Assembly (NCBI GenBank): GCA_009921785.1
Contig: RFXE01000038.1
Span: 1 to 11,277 of the forward strand
Direction: 5' to 3'
From: Alphaproteobacteria bacterium
GTDB lineage: Bacteria > Pseudomonadota > Alphaproteobacteria > Rhizobiales > Beijerinckiaceae
Length of the DNA: 11,277 nucleotides
Part shown: piece after piece, positions 1-6,228 of the stretch
Layout: each line of letters starts with the position of its first letter
Position numbering within the stretch: position 1 is the stretch's first letter
Position numbers and translations under genes: made by a program
The notes under the pieces: generated by a model
Database searches by the model: none
The model's input: the letters and a program-made list of their open reading frames with translations, nothing else
Told to the model about the DNA's origin: nothing

Positions 1-82
1 TAGCAGAACTTGCTTCCGTAACAATGATGTCGATATCGGGGGCATGGTGCAAGAAGAAGGCACGCACAGAGTTTAGGCTCAT
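1..82 (-). CDS. YbaK/EbsC-type aminoacyl-tRNA editing protein (N-terminal fragment)
   Basis: Only the first 27 codons are present; the rest lies beyond base 1. Read on the minus strand from ATG at 82-80, the protein begins MSLNSVRAFFLHHAPDIDII and continues VTEASSA. This fits the usual start of the YbaK/EbsC family (short helix, then a strand with Glu and Ser before the catalytic core). Family members remove wrongly attached amino acids from tRNA, typically Cys-tRNA(Pro), in the cytoplasm. A Shine-Dalgarno GGAG (plus bases 92-95) sits 9 bases before the ATG and supports this start. The gap to the upstream gene on the same strand (stop at 113) is only 30 bases, so the two may share a transcript. 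The core and active-site residues are outside the window, so the family call rests on the N-terminus alone. Confidence 0.7.
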   Translation of the reverse strand, partial: MSLNSVRAFFLHHAPDIDIIVTEASSA

Positions 83-112
83 CGTCAAATACTCCGCACA
101 AGAAGGCTGCGC

Positions 113-607
113 TTATCGCACATTGAGCGCCATTTTTTTTCGCATATAGGCTTCAATTTTTTCATAGTCATCGCGGGGGCCTTCATATTTTGGATCATAA
201 ATATGTCCGACACGCAGCCCCTTGGGTTCTTCCCACATGGCGATAGCAAGAATGTCATTCGTCGTGGCGTTAATCAGGATCACTTGGCGGTGGCGCTTCT
301 CTGTTTCGTTCGTTTCTGCTGATTGCAATAGTTGCGAGACTTCAATTTGCGCGAAACATGTGTCCTTATCGAGATTGTAATTACTCATAGATTGGACGGT
401 GTTGTTTTCAAGCTTGCGTGTATTTGCAATTTTTTCTGCTAGGCGACTGCATTGCTGGCGCGCTTTTTTCAAAGCGTCAGCATTTTGCGCCATACTTGTT
501 TCTTGAAATATGAACAAGAAGCAGCCCATGATCAGCGCAACGCGTGCGACGCCCTTTACACTCCAAGACAAGGGCTTAGTGCCGAAGCGAGAGAGCAAGA
601 TCATCAT
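113..607 (-). CDS. Unknown secreted or membrane-anchored protein
   Basis: 164 residues from ATG at 607; a TTG two codons upstream is also open. AGGA 10 bases before the ATG favours 607. Residues 19-34 are hydrophobic (VARVALIMGCFLFIFQ), followed by ETSMAQN, which looks like a signal peptide cut after SMA near residue 40; an uncleaved anchor is also possible. The exported part has an Arg/Lys/Gln-rich helix (about 47-66), two cysteines (53 and 84) that could pair, a strand-like segment (RQVILINATTNDILAIAMW) and a charged C-terminal end. I recognise no family and propose no function. The next gene downstream on this strand starts 30 bases later (the YbaK-like fragment). The intergenic stretch upstream is short and AT-rich and holds the neighbour's terminator, so this gene should have its own promoter in about 608-660, though I cannot pick one. 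Confidence 0.7.
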   Translation of the reverse strand: MMILLSRFGTKPLSWSVKGVARVALIMGCFLFIFQETSMAQNADALKKARQQCSRLAEKIANTRKLENNTVQSMSNYNLDKDTCFAQIEVSQLLQSAETNETEKRHRQVILINATTNDILAIAMWEEPKGLRVGHIYDPKYEGPRDDYEKIEAYMRKKMALNVR

Positions 608-657
608 ACGCAACAGGTCCTGGTGTGATTAACGGTAAAACGCCATTCAAATAATTT

Positions 658-687
658 AAAAAAAGCCCCGCAATGTGCGGGGCTTTT
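658..687 (-). terminator. Rho-independent terminator of the glycine-zipper gene
   Basis: A perfect 11-bp stem (661-671 with 677-687, core AAAAGCCCCGC) has a 5-base loop. Read on the minus strand it runs into a stretch of seven T (complement of A at 658-664). It lies about 40 bases past the stop codon of the 730-1071 gene. The plus-strand reading has only four T, so minus-strand termination is the natural role. Confidence 0.9.
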
Positions 688-729
688 ATCGTGCTAAGCC
701 CGATTGAGGTCGAGCATATATCCAACAAA

Positions 730-1071
730 TTACTTTGCGTGGCCAATAGCTGCGCCGCCGAGGCCACCCACGCCCGCGCCGATGAGCGCGGCGTTCTGGA
801 TGCTTTGTGCGACGGTCTGCGCGCCCGCAGCGGTCGTATAAACTGAGCCAACAACAGCGCCGAGTGCCGCACCGAATACCACGCCACCAACAACGCGTTC
901 GGTCATGGTGCAACGAGCCGGAACGACGAGAAGTCCGCAGACGAGGAAGCCATCGGTCGCTTCGTTAGCAACAGGAGCCGGAGCGGCCTTAGCTGGTGCT
1001 TTTGACTTCGCTTCGGCAGGAACGGCAGCGAGGGCGAGGAGAGCAGCGGCTGTAATCAAAATCTTTTTCAT
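730..1071 (-). CDS. Small secreted glycine-zipper protein
   Basis: 113 residues. The ATG at 1071 has GAGG 6 bases upstream. Residues 1-21 form a clear Sec signal peptide (KK, hydrophobic Leu/Ala core, cleavage after AEA). An Ala/Pro/Lys-rich stretch (22-38) follows, then two cysteines (45 and 54), then two glycine-zipper segments: Gly at 63/67/71/75 and at 98/102/106/110, each with exact four-residue spacing. Glycine zippers pack membrane helices tightly and occur in many outer-membrane or periplasmic bacterial proteins; the exact role here is unknown. The gene ends in its own strong hairpin terminator and begins after about 180 bases of non-coding sequence, so it is probably a single-gene unit. 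TATACT on the minus strand (1186-1181) could be its -10 element, but I see no matching -35. Confidence 0.85.
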   Translation of the reverse strand: MKKILITAAALLALAAVPAEAKSKAPAKAAPAPVANEATDGFLVCGLLVVPARCTMTERVVGGVVFGAALGAVVGSVYTTAAGAQTVAQSIQNAALIGAGVGGLGGAAIGHAK

Positions 1072-1249
1072 GGTGGGCCTCTTTTTTCTAAGGGTTGGGA
1101 CAAGTGAATGCTAATCCGCTGGCGGATCTATGGCCGGGGCTTTACCAAACTTGGCTGGCCGCGTCCAACGTGTTTTGCCAAGTATATTTAACGGCTCGCC
1201 CTTCAGATTTTGTAGGGGTTGGTATCAGGTCAGCGTTGAAACAACGAGA

Positions 1250-1714
1250 TTAAAGACGGTCTACGAGATTTTTCCGCATATGAACGACGGTACGGTCGGC
1301 GAGAGTTTCGTGCCGTGTGATGACAAATTCGTGACGGAGATACCAATCGATCCGTTCGGGGAGGCGGCTATTGGTTACCAGTGTGACCGCTTTCTGCCCG
1401 AGGGTGCGGGCGCGGTCCTCAACAAATTGTAAGAGGCGGTTGCCCAAGCCACGTCCGCGCTGTTCGGGGGATGTCGCGATGCTCCATAGAAAGAGCGCGT
1501 CGCCCGGCGGTTCATGGGTCGGATCAAGAATGACTAAACCCTCGGGAGCTTCTTTCGGCCCTTCGAGCCAGAATTCCATATAGGCAAAAAGGCCCGTGTA
1601 ATCGACACTCAAGGGCAAGGGCTCAACGCCTTTAATGGCGCGGTTTTCATTATAAGCTCGCTCTTGAAAGGCCAAAATTGGGTCAATATCGGTAATAGAC
1701 GCGCGGATCGGCAT
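1250..1714 (-). CDS. GNAT-family N-acetyltransferase
   Basis: 154 residues, the normal size for a single GNAT domain, which moves an acetyl group from acetyl-CoA to an amine. Motif A is clear: strand LFLWSIATSP, then the acetyl-CoA pyrophosphate loop QRGRGLG, then helix NRLLQFVEDRARTLG. Strand AVTLVTN and helix RLPERIDWYLRHEFV make up motif B and the C-terminal part. The substrate cannot be read from sequence. I take ATG 1714 as the start: the ATG at 1723 directly abuts the GGAGG and cannot use it, while 1714 lies 9 bases after it. That GGAGG lies inside the last codons of azlD, whose stop is 2 bases upstream, so translation of the two is probably coupled. As last gene of an azlCD unit it may act on an amino acid or related compound; that is inference. 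Confidence 0.9.
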   Translation of the reverse strand: MPIRASITDIDPILAFQERAYNENRAIKGVEPLPLSVDYTGLFAYMEFWLEGPKEAPEGLVILDPTHEPPGDALFLWSIATSPEQRGRGLGNRLLQFVEDRARTLGQKAVTLVTNSRLPERIDWYLRHEFVITRHETLADRTVVHMRKNLVDRL

Positions 1715-1716
1715 AA

Positions 1717-2022
1717 TCACCATCCTCCGAAAAAATGACGCCCCACCAAAACGGTGCCGACACCGACAGCAATAGCGCCGAGCGCGGGAAGGCGCCGTGC
1801 CGCAATAATGGTGGCAACCGAAGCGATAAGCTCAGCCGGTCCACTGACGATTGTTGGCGCAACGACGGCGGTAAGAACGGCGGCGGGTACAGCATCAAGC
1901 GCCTGTCGAAGACGGCCTTCTTCAGGGAGATAGGGGCCAATGATGAACCCCGAAATACGCGTCGCATAGGTGGCAATAGCCATAGCGAGAATAGCAAGGA
2001 AGGTTGCGGGATCGATGGTCAT
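1717..2022 (-). CDS. azlD: AzlD-family small subunit of branched-chain amino acid exporter
   Basis: 101 residues, typical for AzlD, a small inner-membrane protein that works with AzlC in export of branched-chain amino acids (the pair is known as BrnFE in corynebacteria). Hydrophobic segments span roughly 7-28, 43-58, 63-73 and 80-95. The motif ATYATRISGFIIG near the N-terminus and the following Leu-x-x-Ala-Leu-x-x-Val-Pro-Ala-Ala-Val-Leu helix fit the family. Its ATG overlaps the azlC stop (ATGA, 2019-2022), the usual sign of coupled translation. Its own final codons supply the ribosome site for the acetyltransferase gene. Substrate range (Leu/Ile/Val, or azaleucine as in Bacillus) cannot be decided here. 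Confidence 0.88.
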   Translation of the reverse strand: MTIDPATFLAILAMAIATYATRISGFIIGPYLPEEGRLRQALDAVPAAVLTAVVAPTIVSGPAELIASVATIIAARRLPALGAIAVGVGTVLVGRHFFGGW

Positions 2023-2720
2023 GGCGTCTTTTTCTTTTCAGGCGGAAGCAGTGCCGCCGCCCCGATTCCCGCTAGGCCACCCGCGAGGATAAAGCCCGTT
2101 CCGCCATAAAGAGTTTTAAAAAGAAGCGATGCGAAGAGGCTTGCGAGAATAATGGGGATCGCCCGCCATGATTTCGCAAAGCCCGTCACTAGGCTGATGA
2201 AAAGAGCGGCGAAGACAAAATCAAATCCGATAGTCTCCGGGGCGGGCAGGGCTTCCCCCAGAAATGTTCCCGCGACAGTCGCTGCGAGCCAGATCAGGTA
2301 AAAACCGACAGCTGTTCCAAAATAAAAACCCGGTGTGAGGGGATGATGGGCCGCTCGCCTCTCACTTAAGGCCCAGATTTCGTCAGCAAGAAGAAACGCC
2401 ACAAGCGCCTTTTGAGATGATCGGAAGGCCTTGAGCTTTGGCGAAAGCGATGCCGACATCAGGACATGACGCAGATTGATCAGAAATGCCGCGAGCGCAA
2501 AAGCGGCCCAAGGCGCAGGGTGGGTCCATATACTCACGGTCAAAAATTGTGCGGAGCCGGCAAAGACAATCATGCTCATCAACCCGATCTCTGCGGGCGT
2601 GAGGCCCTTGCGGACAGCCTCGCTGCCCAAAAGCAGCCCGAACGGAACGACCGCCAGGGCAATCGGCAACATAGTGATGAATCCGGAACGGACGTCGCGT
2701 GCGACGGAAGAGATCGACAT
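2019..2720 (-). CDS. azlC: AzlC-family large subunit of branched-chain amino acid exporter
   Basis: 233 residues, standard length for AzlC. The start ATG 2720 has GAGG 5 bases upstream. Family marks are visible in order: GFITMLPIALAVVPFGLLLG (13-32), FAGSAQFL (53-60), NLRHVLMSASLSP (82-94), the Asp-Glu pair at 113-114 in the next helix, and GFDFVFAALF (165-174) before the C-terminal helices. It should form the main inner-membrane channel of the exporter with AzlD as partner. It overlaps azlD by four bases. The gene upstream on the same strand (coiled-coil protein, stop at 2785) is 64 bases away and could be the first member of the same transcript. No Lrp- or AsnC-type regulator lies in the window. 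Confidence 0.92.
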   Translation of the reverse strand: MSISSVARDVRSGFITMLPIALAVVPFGLLLGSEAVRKGLTPAEIGLMSMIVFAGSAQFLTVSIWTHPAPWAAFALAAFLINLRHVLMSASLSPKLKAFRSSQKALVAFLLADEIWALSERRAAHHPLTPGFYFGTAVGFYLIWLAATVAGTFLGEALPAPETIGFDFVFAALFISLVTGFAKSWRAIPIILASLFASLLFKTLYGGTGFILAGGLAGIGAAALLPPEKKKTP

Positions 2721-2784
2721 CCAAGCCTCGAGGTTAACTCAGGGACGCCGACCTAGAGGGCGGTGGTCAAGCTTGTCAATCGTA

Positions 2785-3015
2785 TCAGGCTGACTTGCGA
2801 CGGGATGTGCGGGGCGCCTTTTTGCCCATTGAGAGAGCAAAATCCGTCTCTTCATTCGTCAGGCGAACGGGTTGGGGGGTATTATTTTGCCGCGCACGGG
2901 CCTGATCGCTTTGCCGAAGGCGGGCGGCCTCGGCGGCGTAATCAGCGACAAGCTGACGGAGGCGGGCGATTTCGCCCTCCAACTTTTCAATCCGTGCTGC
3001 GTCGTCGTCGGCCAT
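2785..3015 (-). CDS. Small coiled-coil protein of unknown function
   Basis: 76 residues, no signal peptide and no membrane segment, so probably cytoplasmic. Residues 5-37 form a strongly predicted coiled coil by eye (heptad-like Ile/Leu/Ala pattern, EKLEGEIARLRQLVADY). A polar stretch follows, then a short LTNEETDFALSMG element and a basic tail (KKAPRTSRRKSA). Acidic start and basic end give it a two-faced charge. Its ribosome site is not strong (GGGG 10 bases before the ATG, GAGG very close to it). The call as a real gene rests on the protein-like composition and the tidy position upstream of azlC. I know no named family for it. Confidence 0.6.
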   Translation of the reverse strand: MADDDAARIEKLEGEIARLRQLVADYAAEAARLRQSDQARARQNNTPQPVRLTNEETDFALSMGKKAPRTSRRKSA

Positions 3016-3067
3016 GGCCTCTAGACCCCGTTTCCGATGTGGTCATCAGGGATTTACCAGTCGAACG

Positions 3068-3095
3068 GTTACAGAATGATTGCTGATTTGGGCAA
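3068..3095 (-). promoter_or_regulatory. Possible promoter of the coiled-coil/azlCD/GNAT run
   Basis: On the minus strand, TTGCCC (3095-3090) and TGTAAC (3073-3068) are 16 bases apart, each matching four of six sigma70 positions. This would start RNA near 3061, about 45 bases before the ATG at 3015. A modest match only. Confidence 0.3.
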
Positions 3096-3129
3096 TAGTT
3101 TGAACAGGCTAAGGCAGTTTGCCATGAAA

Positions 3130-3158
3130 TTGACAAAATTCAGACTGCCCGCGATAGT
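3130..3158 (+). promoter_or_regulatory. Sigma70-type promoter of the potassium channel gene
   Basis: A full-consensus TTGACA (3130-3135) is followed after 17 bases by GATAGT (3153-3158, four of six). RNA would start near 3165. The ribosome site GGTGGAG (3174-3180) lies 7 bases before the ATG at 3188, so leader and spacing are all consistent. Confidence 0.75.
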
Positions 3159-3187
3159 GCCGACGCGTTTTTTGGTGGAGTAGAGTA

Positions 3188-4228
3188 ATGCGTAGCGGCC
3201 CGATGCTTTTTCTTGAGCGGATGTTCACGGATGTCACTTACCCGTGGTATCGCTATTTTCAGAACTTCATTGCGTTTTTCATTTTCACGTCATGTATCGG
3301 AATTGCGGTTGAAACGCTCTCCGATGTTGCCGAGCATCATCGGGAGTTTATGAAAGCCGTTGAGAATATAACGCTTGGCGTATTCATTCTCGAATATGTC
3401 TGTAACGTATATTTTGCAAAAAAGAGATTGAAGTTTGTTTTCAGCTTCTGGGGCCTCGTCGATCTTTTGTCGATCTTGCCATCACTACTCTTGCTTCTCG
3501 ATACGCAGGCCTTACGCGGAACACGTGTTCTCCGGGTGATGCGCGTGTTGCGGGTAATGCGTGTTTTGAAACTCGCACGTCAAGCTTTGGAAATGTTGGG
3601 CACGCAGATTTCCAAAAATCGCAATCCTCTTCTGATTAATCTCAATATTTATCTCATCACACTCTTCGCGGTGATGATGATGTCTTCGAGCTTGATGTAT
3701 TATGCGGAAGGTGAGCTCTACGCGCCGCATTCCCTTGTTGCAGGGCAAGCCGCGCTTGATGCGACATTGGAAGCGGGCGCAGAGCCTCAGACCTTCATGC
3801 CTCATGATCCGATTAGCGGAAATCCGATCCCTGAAGACAAGCGTTTCTTCACATCGATTCCCACGGCGATGTGGTGGTGCGTTGTGACGCTTACAACAAC
3901 CGGCTATGGCGACATGTATCCCGTGACGGTCTTAGGGCGCGTTGTTGCCGCATTCACAATGTTCGCCGGATTGATCTTGTTCTCGATTTTGATGAACATT
4001 GTTGGAAAAACGATCATGATCTTGCTGTTTGGCGAAACGCTCGACAATCAGGAAAGTCAGGACGCGTCTGTTGATCAGAAATTGGGAGCACAAGCGCGTG
4101 ATAATCCGCGCGCAACTGCGATCGTTCTTTTAGAAAAAGATCAAGTTCTTACGGCCGCAGAGGCTGCGGCTGTTGCACGACGATCTGCGCGTGAAATTCG
4201 TGAGGCGCTGCTGCCGCTTACACGATAG
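3188..4228 (+). CDS. Voltage-gated potassium channel (six-helix Kv type)
   Basis: 346 residues, an inner-membrane tetrameric potassium channel subunit. S1 is about 27-45, S2 60-78 (Glu69), S3 84-104 (Asp92). S4 (110-131) has a positive charge at every third position, eight in all: R110, R113, R116, R119, R122, R125, K128, R131. S5 is about 148-170, the pore helix about 223-235, the selectivity filter TTTGYGD 236-242 and S6 about 250-280. The S5-to-pore loop is unusually long, about 50 residues (173-222, Pro- and Glu-rich). A 65-residue cytoplasmic tail follows with an Ala/Glu/Arg-rich helix; I see no RCK or cyclic-nucleotide domain. The promoter, ribosome site and terminator around it suggest a single-gene unit. 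The physiological role, such as membrane potential or potassium balance, is not shown by the sequence. Confidence 0.93.
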   Translation: MRSGPMLFLERMFTDVTYPWYRYFQNFIAFFIFTSCIGIAVETLSDVAEHHREFMKAVENITLGVFILEYVCNVYFAKKRLKFVFSFWGLVDLLSILPSLLLLLDTQALRGTRVLRVMRVLRVMRVLKLARQALEMLGTQISKNRNPLLINLNIYLITLFAVMMMSSSLMYYAEGELYAPHSLVAGQAALDATLEAGAEPQTFMPHDPISGNPIPEDKRFFTSIPTAMWWCVVTLTTTGYGDMYPVTVLGRVVAAFTMFAGLILFSILMNIVGKTIMILLFGETLDNQESQDASVDQKLGAQARDNPRATAIVLLEKDQVLTAAEAAAVARRSAREIREALLPLTR

Positions 4229-4250
4229 GTCTAATATCGGGTCAAAGATT

Positions 4251-4291
4251 AAATCCCCTCCGGCACTTGTTGTCGGAGGGGATTTTTATTT
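4251..4291 (+). terminator. Strong rho-independent terminator after the potassium channel gene
   Basis: A perfect 12-bp stem (4251-4262 AAATCCCCTCCG with 4274-4285) has an 11-base loop and is followed by a T-rich tract (to 4291). It lies 22 bases past the channel stop codon. It stands between two convergent genes, so it may also stop feoA transcripts, though the minus-strand T run is weaker. Confidence 0.92.
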
Positions 4292-4323
4292 TGGGGTCAA
4301 TAATCTTTAGATGCCGATTAGGT

Positions 4324-4623
4324 TTAGGCCACCACCGGCTTGATCAGGATGACATTGGCTTCGCGCCGCCTAAGCGCCACACTCATATCATCCACGCGCA
4401 CGGCAATCGGGTCTTTCCCGATAAATCCCTCATGCAGGATTTCGACCTCGGCGCCTTCAACAAAACCGATTTCTAGAAGCCGACGCTCTAGTTCCGCGTC
4501 AAAAACCTCGTCAGCTTGCGTGTCAGATCTTTCTGTGCGCCCGACCGCAACGACGATTCCTTTTAGCCCTTTATGGCCGCTGCCAAGCGGAATGATCAGC
4601 GGATCTTTTTGAGCGTCGGACAT
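4324..4623 (-). CDS. feoA: FeoA-domain protein
   Basis: 99 residues. The C-terminal 60-65 residues form the SH3-like FeoA domain: RRLLEIGFVEGAEVEILHE (48-65), then GKDPIAVRV (69-77), then MSVALRRREANVILI (80-94). FeoA is a small cytoplasmic partner of the ferrous-iron transporter FeoB. The first 30 or so residues (Gly/Val strand, then an Asp/Glu/Arg-rich link) are a modest extension. The start ATG 4623 has an AGG 6 bases upstream. No feoB or feoC lies beside it: downstream is the convergent potassium channel, upstream the oxygenase pair. FeoB may be elsewhere, or this protein may have another partner. It has its own likely promoter (4665-4692) bordered by two similar AT-rich palindromes. Confidence 0.85.
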   Translation of the reverse strand: MSDAQKDPLIIPLGSGHKGLKGIVVAVGRTERSDTQADEVFDAELERRLLEIGFVEGAEVEILHEGFIGKDPIAVRVDDMSVALRRREANVILIKPVVA

Positions 4624-4651
4624 AGGTACCTGAGATGAAAACGGAATGGCT

Positions 4652-4724
4652 AATTTGAAATTGACCTATCTACCTTAGCGTTGGCCTGTCAATGAACTCA
4701 TATTGAATTTGGAATGTTTCAAAT
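4652..4724 (-). promoter_or_regulatory. feoA promoter with two flanking AT-rich palindromes
   Basis: On the minus strand, TTGACA (4692-4687, full consensus) and GATAGG (4670-4665) are 16 bases apart, giving a start near 4658. A perfect palindrome AATTTGAAATT (4652-4662) covers that start. An 18-base imperfect palindrome ATTTGGAATGTTTCAAAT (4707-4724, seven of nine pairs) lies just upstream of the -35. Both share ATTTG(A/G)AA. Their placement is operator-like; a regulator of the Fur/Irr/MntR kind would be natural for feoA, but neither site is a textbook match. Confidence 0.5.
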
Positions 4725-4758
4725 CTTGGAAAGCGCTCTGAGCTTAGAGGGCAGAACG

Positions 4759-5436
4759 TTAAGCCAACTCCCATTTGTCACGCCACTCTGCCCCTACATA
4801 ATTGATGATGAGGGATTTTCGGATTCCCTTGATCTCTCGGCGACTAAACCCATGCCACGTATCGCGTCCTGGAACGAATATCAGTCCGCCATTGAACATA
4901 TAGGGTGCGGTGTGAACGAGAGCGTGATCGGGCGTTGAATCATAAACATCGGTACCGCAATTTTCTAAGGCTGGATCATCAGAGAGATAGATCAGCATTG
5001 TGAATCGTTTCACCGCGATATCGGTATGCGGCTCAAGCCAGAAATCGCCCGTATCCTGACAATATTCAACACGCAGATGAGCATCATCCAATTCCGCGCC
5101 GGTTTCGGCCTTAAGCATTCTACGAATAGCCCTGCTATCAAAAGCATTTGTAAAGGCAGCGATGAGAGGAAATTGATTTTGATGTTCCGCGTTAAAATAG
5201 ATACGCTTTGAATTGTTGCTCTCGCGACGCCCATCATGCGTCATAGCTGAGGGCGCTTCAAAAGGAAGTGAGGCGAGATCATGCGCAACAATGTTGGGAA
5301 GGCTATTTTCAAGCAGCCAATGACGATAGGGTGATATGATAACACGCGCGTGCTTGAGCGCGCTGATGAAGGAGCTTTCAATAAGCCTTGATAAAGATAG
5401 GCTATCGTCTCTGCTAATGTTATGAAGCGCTGTCAT
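4759..5436 (-). CDS. 2-oxoglutarate/Fe(II)-dependent oxygenase (second of the pair)
   Basis: 225 residues, no signal peptide, so cytoplasmic. The double-stranded beta-helix core carries the iron facial triad: HTD (H137, D139) and a distal His195 in TWHGF, with Arg206 in GIRKSLIINYV as the likely 2-oxoglutarate anchor. The strand FTMLIYLSDD (145-154) right after HxD is typical of the family. Such enzymes couple oxygen and 2-oxoglutarate to hydroxylation of a substrate; the substrate is unknown. The start is ATG 5436, with AGGA 7 bases upstream lying within the last codons of the preceding oxygenase gene, whose stop ends one base before. The two genes are therefore one operon. The feoA gene begins 135 bases downstream on the same strand, with its own promoter. 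I see no terminator between them. Confidence 0.87.
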   Translation of the reverse strand: MTALHNISRDDSLSLSRLIESSFISALKHARVIISPYRHWLLENSLPNIVAHDLASLPFEAPSAMTHDGRRESNNSKRIYFNAEHQNQFPLIAAFTNAFDSRAIRRMLKAETGAELDDAHLRVEYCQDTGDFWLEPHTDIAVKRFTMLIYLSDDPALENCGTDVYDSTPDHALVHTAPYMFNGGLIFVPGRDTWHGFSRREIKGIRKSLIINYVGAEWRDKWELA

Positions 5437-5437
5437 A

Positions 5438-6076
5438 TCAGCGTCCTTTATAGAAAAAGGGTATAAATTTTTTCATATATGCTGAAATTCTATGTCGTAG
5501 CTCGTGATTGCGTAATGCATCATCTGAGCGGATCCAGTTGAACATCACATAGCGGCGCTCACCGACATAGGGTTTATGCCCATGCCATGATTGAGGTGTC
5601 ACACGAAACGCGGCGAAGCTTCCGCCATGCGCAGAAATTTCAGCGGCAAAGTTGTCAATGTCGCTTCCATTAAAAAGCATTCGCAAGCGCCCGCCTGCGT
5701 CATCCCATTTATCATTGAGATACAGAAGGCATGTCACGACTTTGTCCTTGCTGTCGCAATGGATGCGGCCGTCTTTTTGTTGCGCTCTGCCGCGCACCGT
5801 AATCATCAGGGGCAATCCCTGAAGATCAATACCGAATTTTTTACCAATCAATTTCGAAAATTCAGGTTTGCGGATCGCATCAACAAGCGAGTCAAAAGCG
5901 GGGCCACCCTGGACATTCCCGATGGGATAAATCCCCGGCTTTTCGACCAACGGGAAATCGTTGCGTATGGCATCCAAAGCGCCGGGCAACAAAACATTCT
6001 CGACCGCAAAAAAGTCAAAAGGTTCGTGGGTGACGGGGCTAGACGCAATGGCCTTCATATCGATCATTTCAGGCAC
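5438..6076 (-). CDS. 2-oxoglutarate/Fe(II)-dependent oxygenase (first of the pair)
   Basis: 212 residues from GTG 6076. Iron ligands are H106 and D108 (HCD motif), followed by the core strand VVTCLLYLND, and H165 in SWHGH; R174 or R175 in GERRYVMFNWI should bind 2-oxoglutarate. The opening EPFDFFAVENVLLPGALDAI is the typical entry helix of small bacterial prolyl-hydroxylase-like proteins. Its substrate is unknown; candidates include a protein side chain or a small molecule. The start is decided by TAGGA (6085-6089) 8 bases before GTG, and by the FNR-like promoter whose predicted RNA start is at 6102. The frame stays open to 6181, but that would put the promoter inside the gene. ATG 6067 is a fallback. 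The C-terminus is basic and aromatic (KKFIPFFYKGR). It is translationally coupled to the second oxygenase. Confidence 0.85.
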   Translation of the reverse strand: MPEMIDMKAIASSPVTHEPFDFFAVENVLLPGALDAIRNDFPLVEKPGIYPIGNVQGGPAFDSLVDAIRKPEFSKLIGKKFGIDLQGLPLMITVRGRAQQKDGRIHCDSKDKVVTCLLYLNDKWDDAGGRLRMLFNGSDIDNFAAEISAHGGSFAAFRVTPQSWHGHKPYVGERRYVMFNWIRSDDALRNHELRHRISAYMKKFIPFFYKGR

Positions 6077-6109
6077 GGGGGTGTTCCTATCGAGGGTTAT
6101 CCGTGCCGG

Positions 6110-6150
6110 AGAATAGGGAGCGAAGGTCCCCGAGCCTTGACCTAGATCAA
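6110..6150 (-). promoter_or_regulatory. FNR/FixK-type box and -10 element of the oxygenase operon
   Basis: TTGACCTAGATCAA (6137-6150) fits the FNR/FixK consensus TTGAY-N4-RTCAA in full and lies in a 16-base near-palindrome (6136-6151, one mismatched pair). On the minus strand a -10-like TATTCT (6115-6110) follows. With RNA starting at 6102-6103 the box is centred at about -41, the standard place for activation by FNR-family proteins. The leader of about 26 bases then carries the TAGGA ribosome site of the GTG at 6076. Confidence 0.65.
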
Positions 6151-6228
6151 GAGGGGCTTGGGGCAGGCTGCATCGCCGCACTGCCTGATTTTTTGAGGAA
6201 TCGTTACCAAATAGGCGGCATTTCGGAC

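Noticed and set aside
1715..1723. Acetyltransferase start at ATG 1723
   Set aside because: This ATG touches the GGAGG itself. ATG 1714 has the proper 9-base spacing and does not overlap azlD.
1735..2109. Plus-strand open frame opposite azlD and azlC
   Set aside because: Composition is Arg/Asn/Gly-rich without any domain, and both minus-strand genes are clear families with coupled starts.
5591..6145. 184-residue plus-strand open frame opposite the first oxygenase
   Set aside because: The minus strand shows a complete 2OG oxygenase with metal ligands; the plus frame has no recognisable fold pattern.
6077..6181. Longer reading of the first oxygenase from GTG 6181 (247 residues)
   Set aside because: No ribosome site at 6181, the extra 35 residues are not family-like, and the FNR-like promoter and TAGGA site place the start at 6076.
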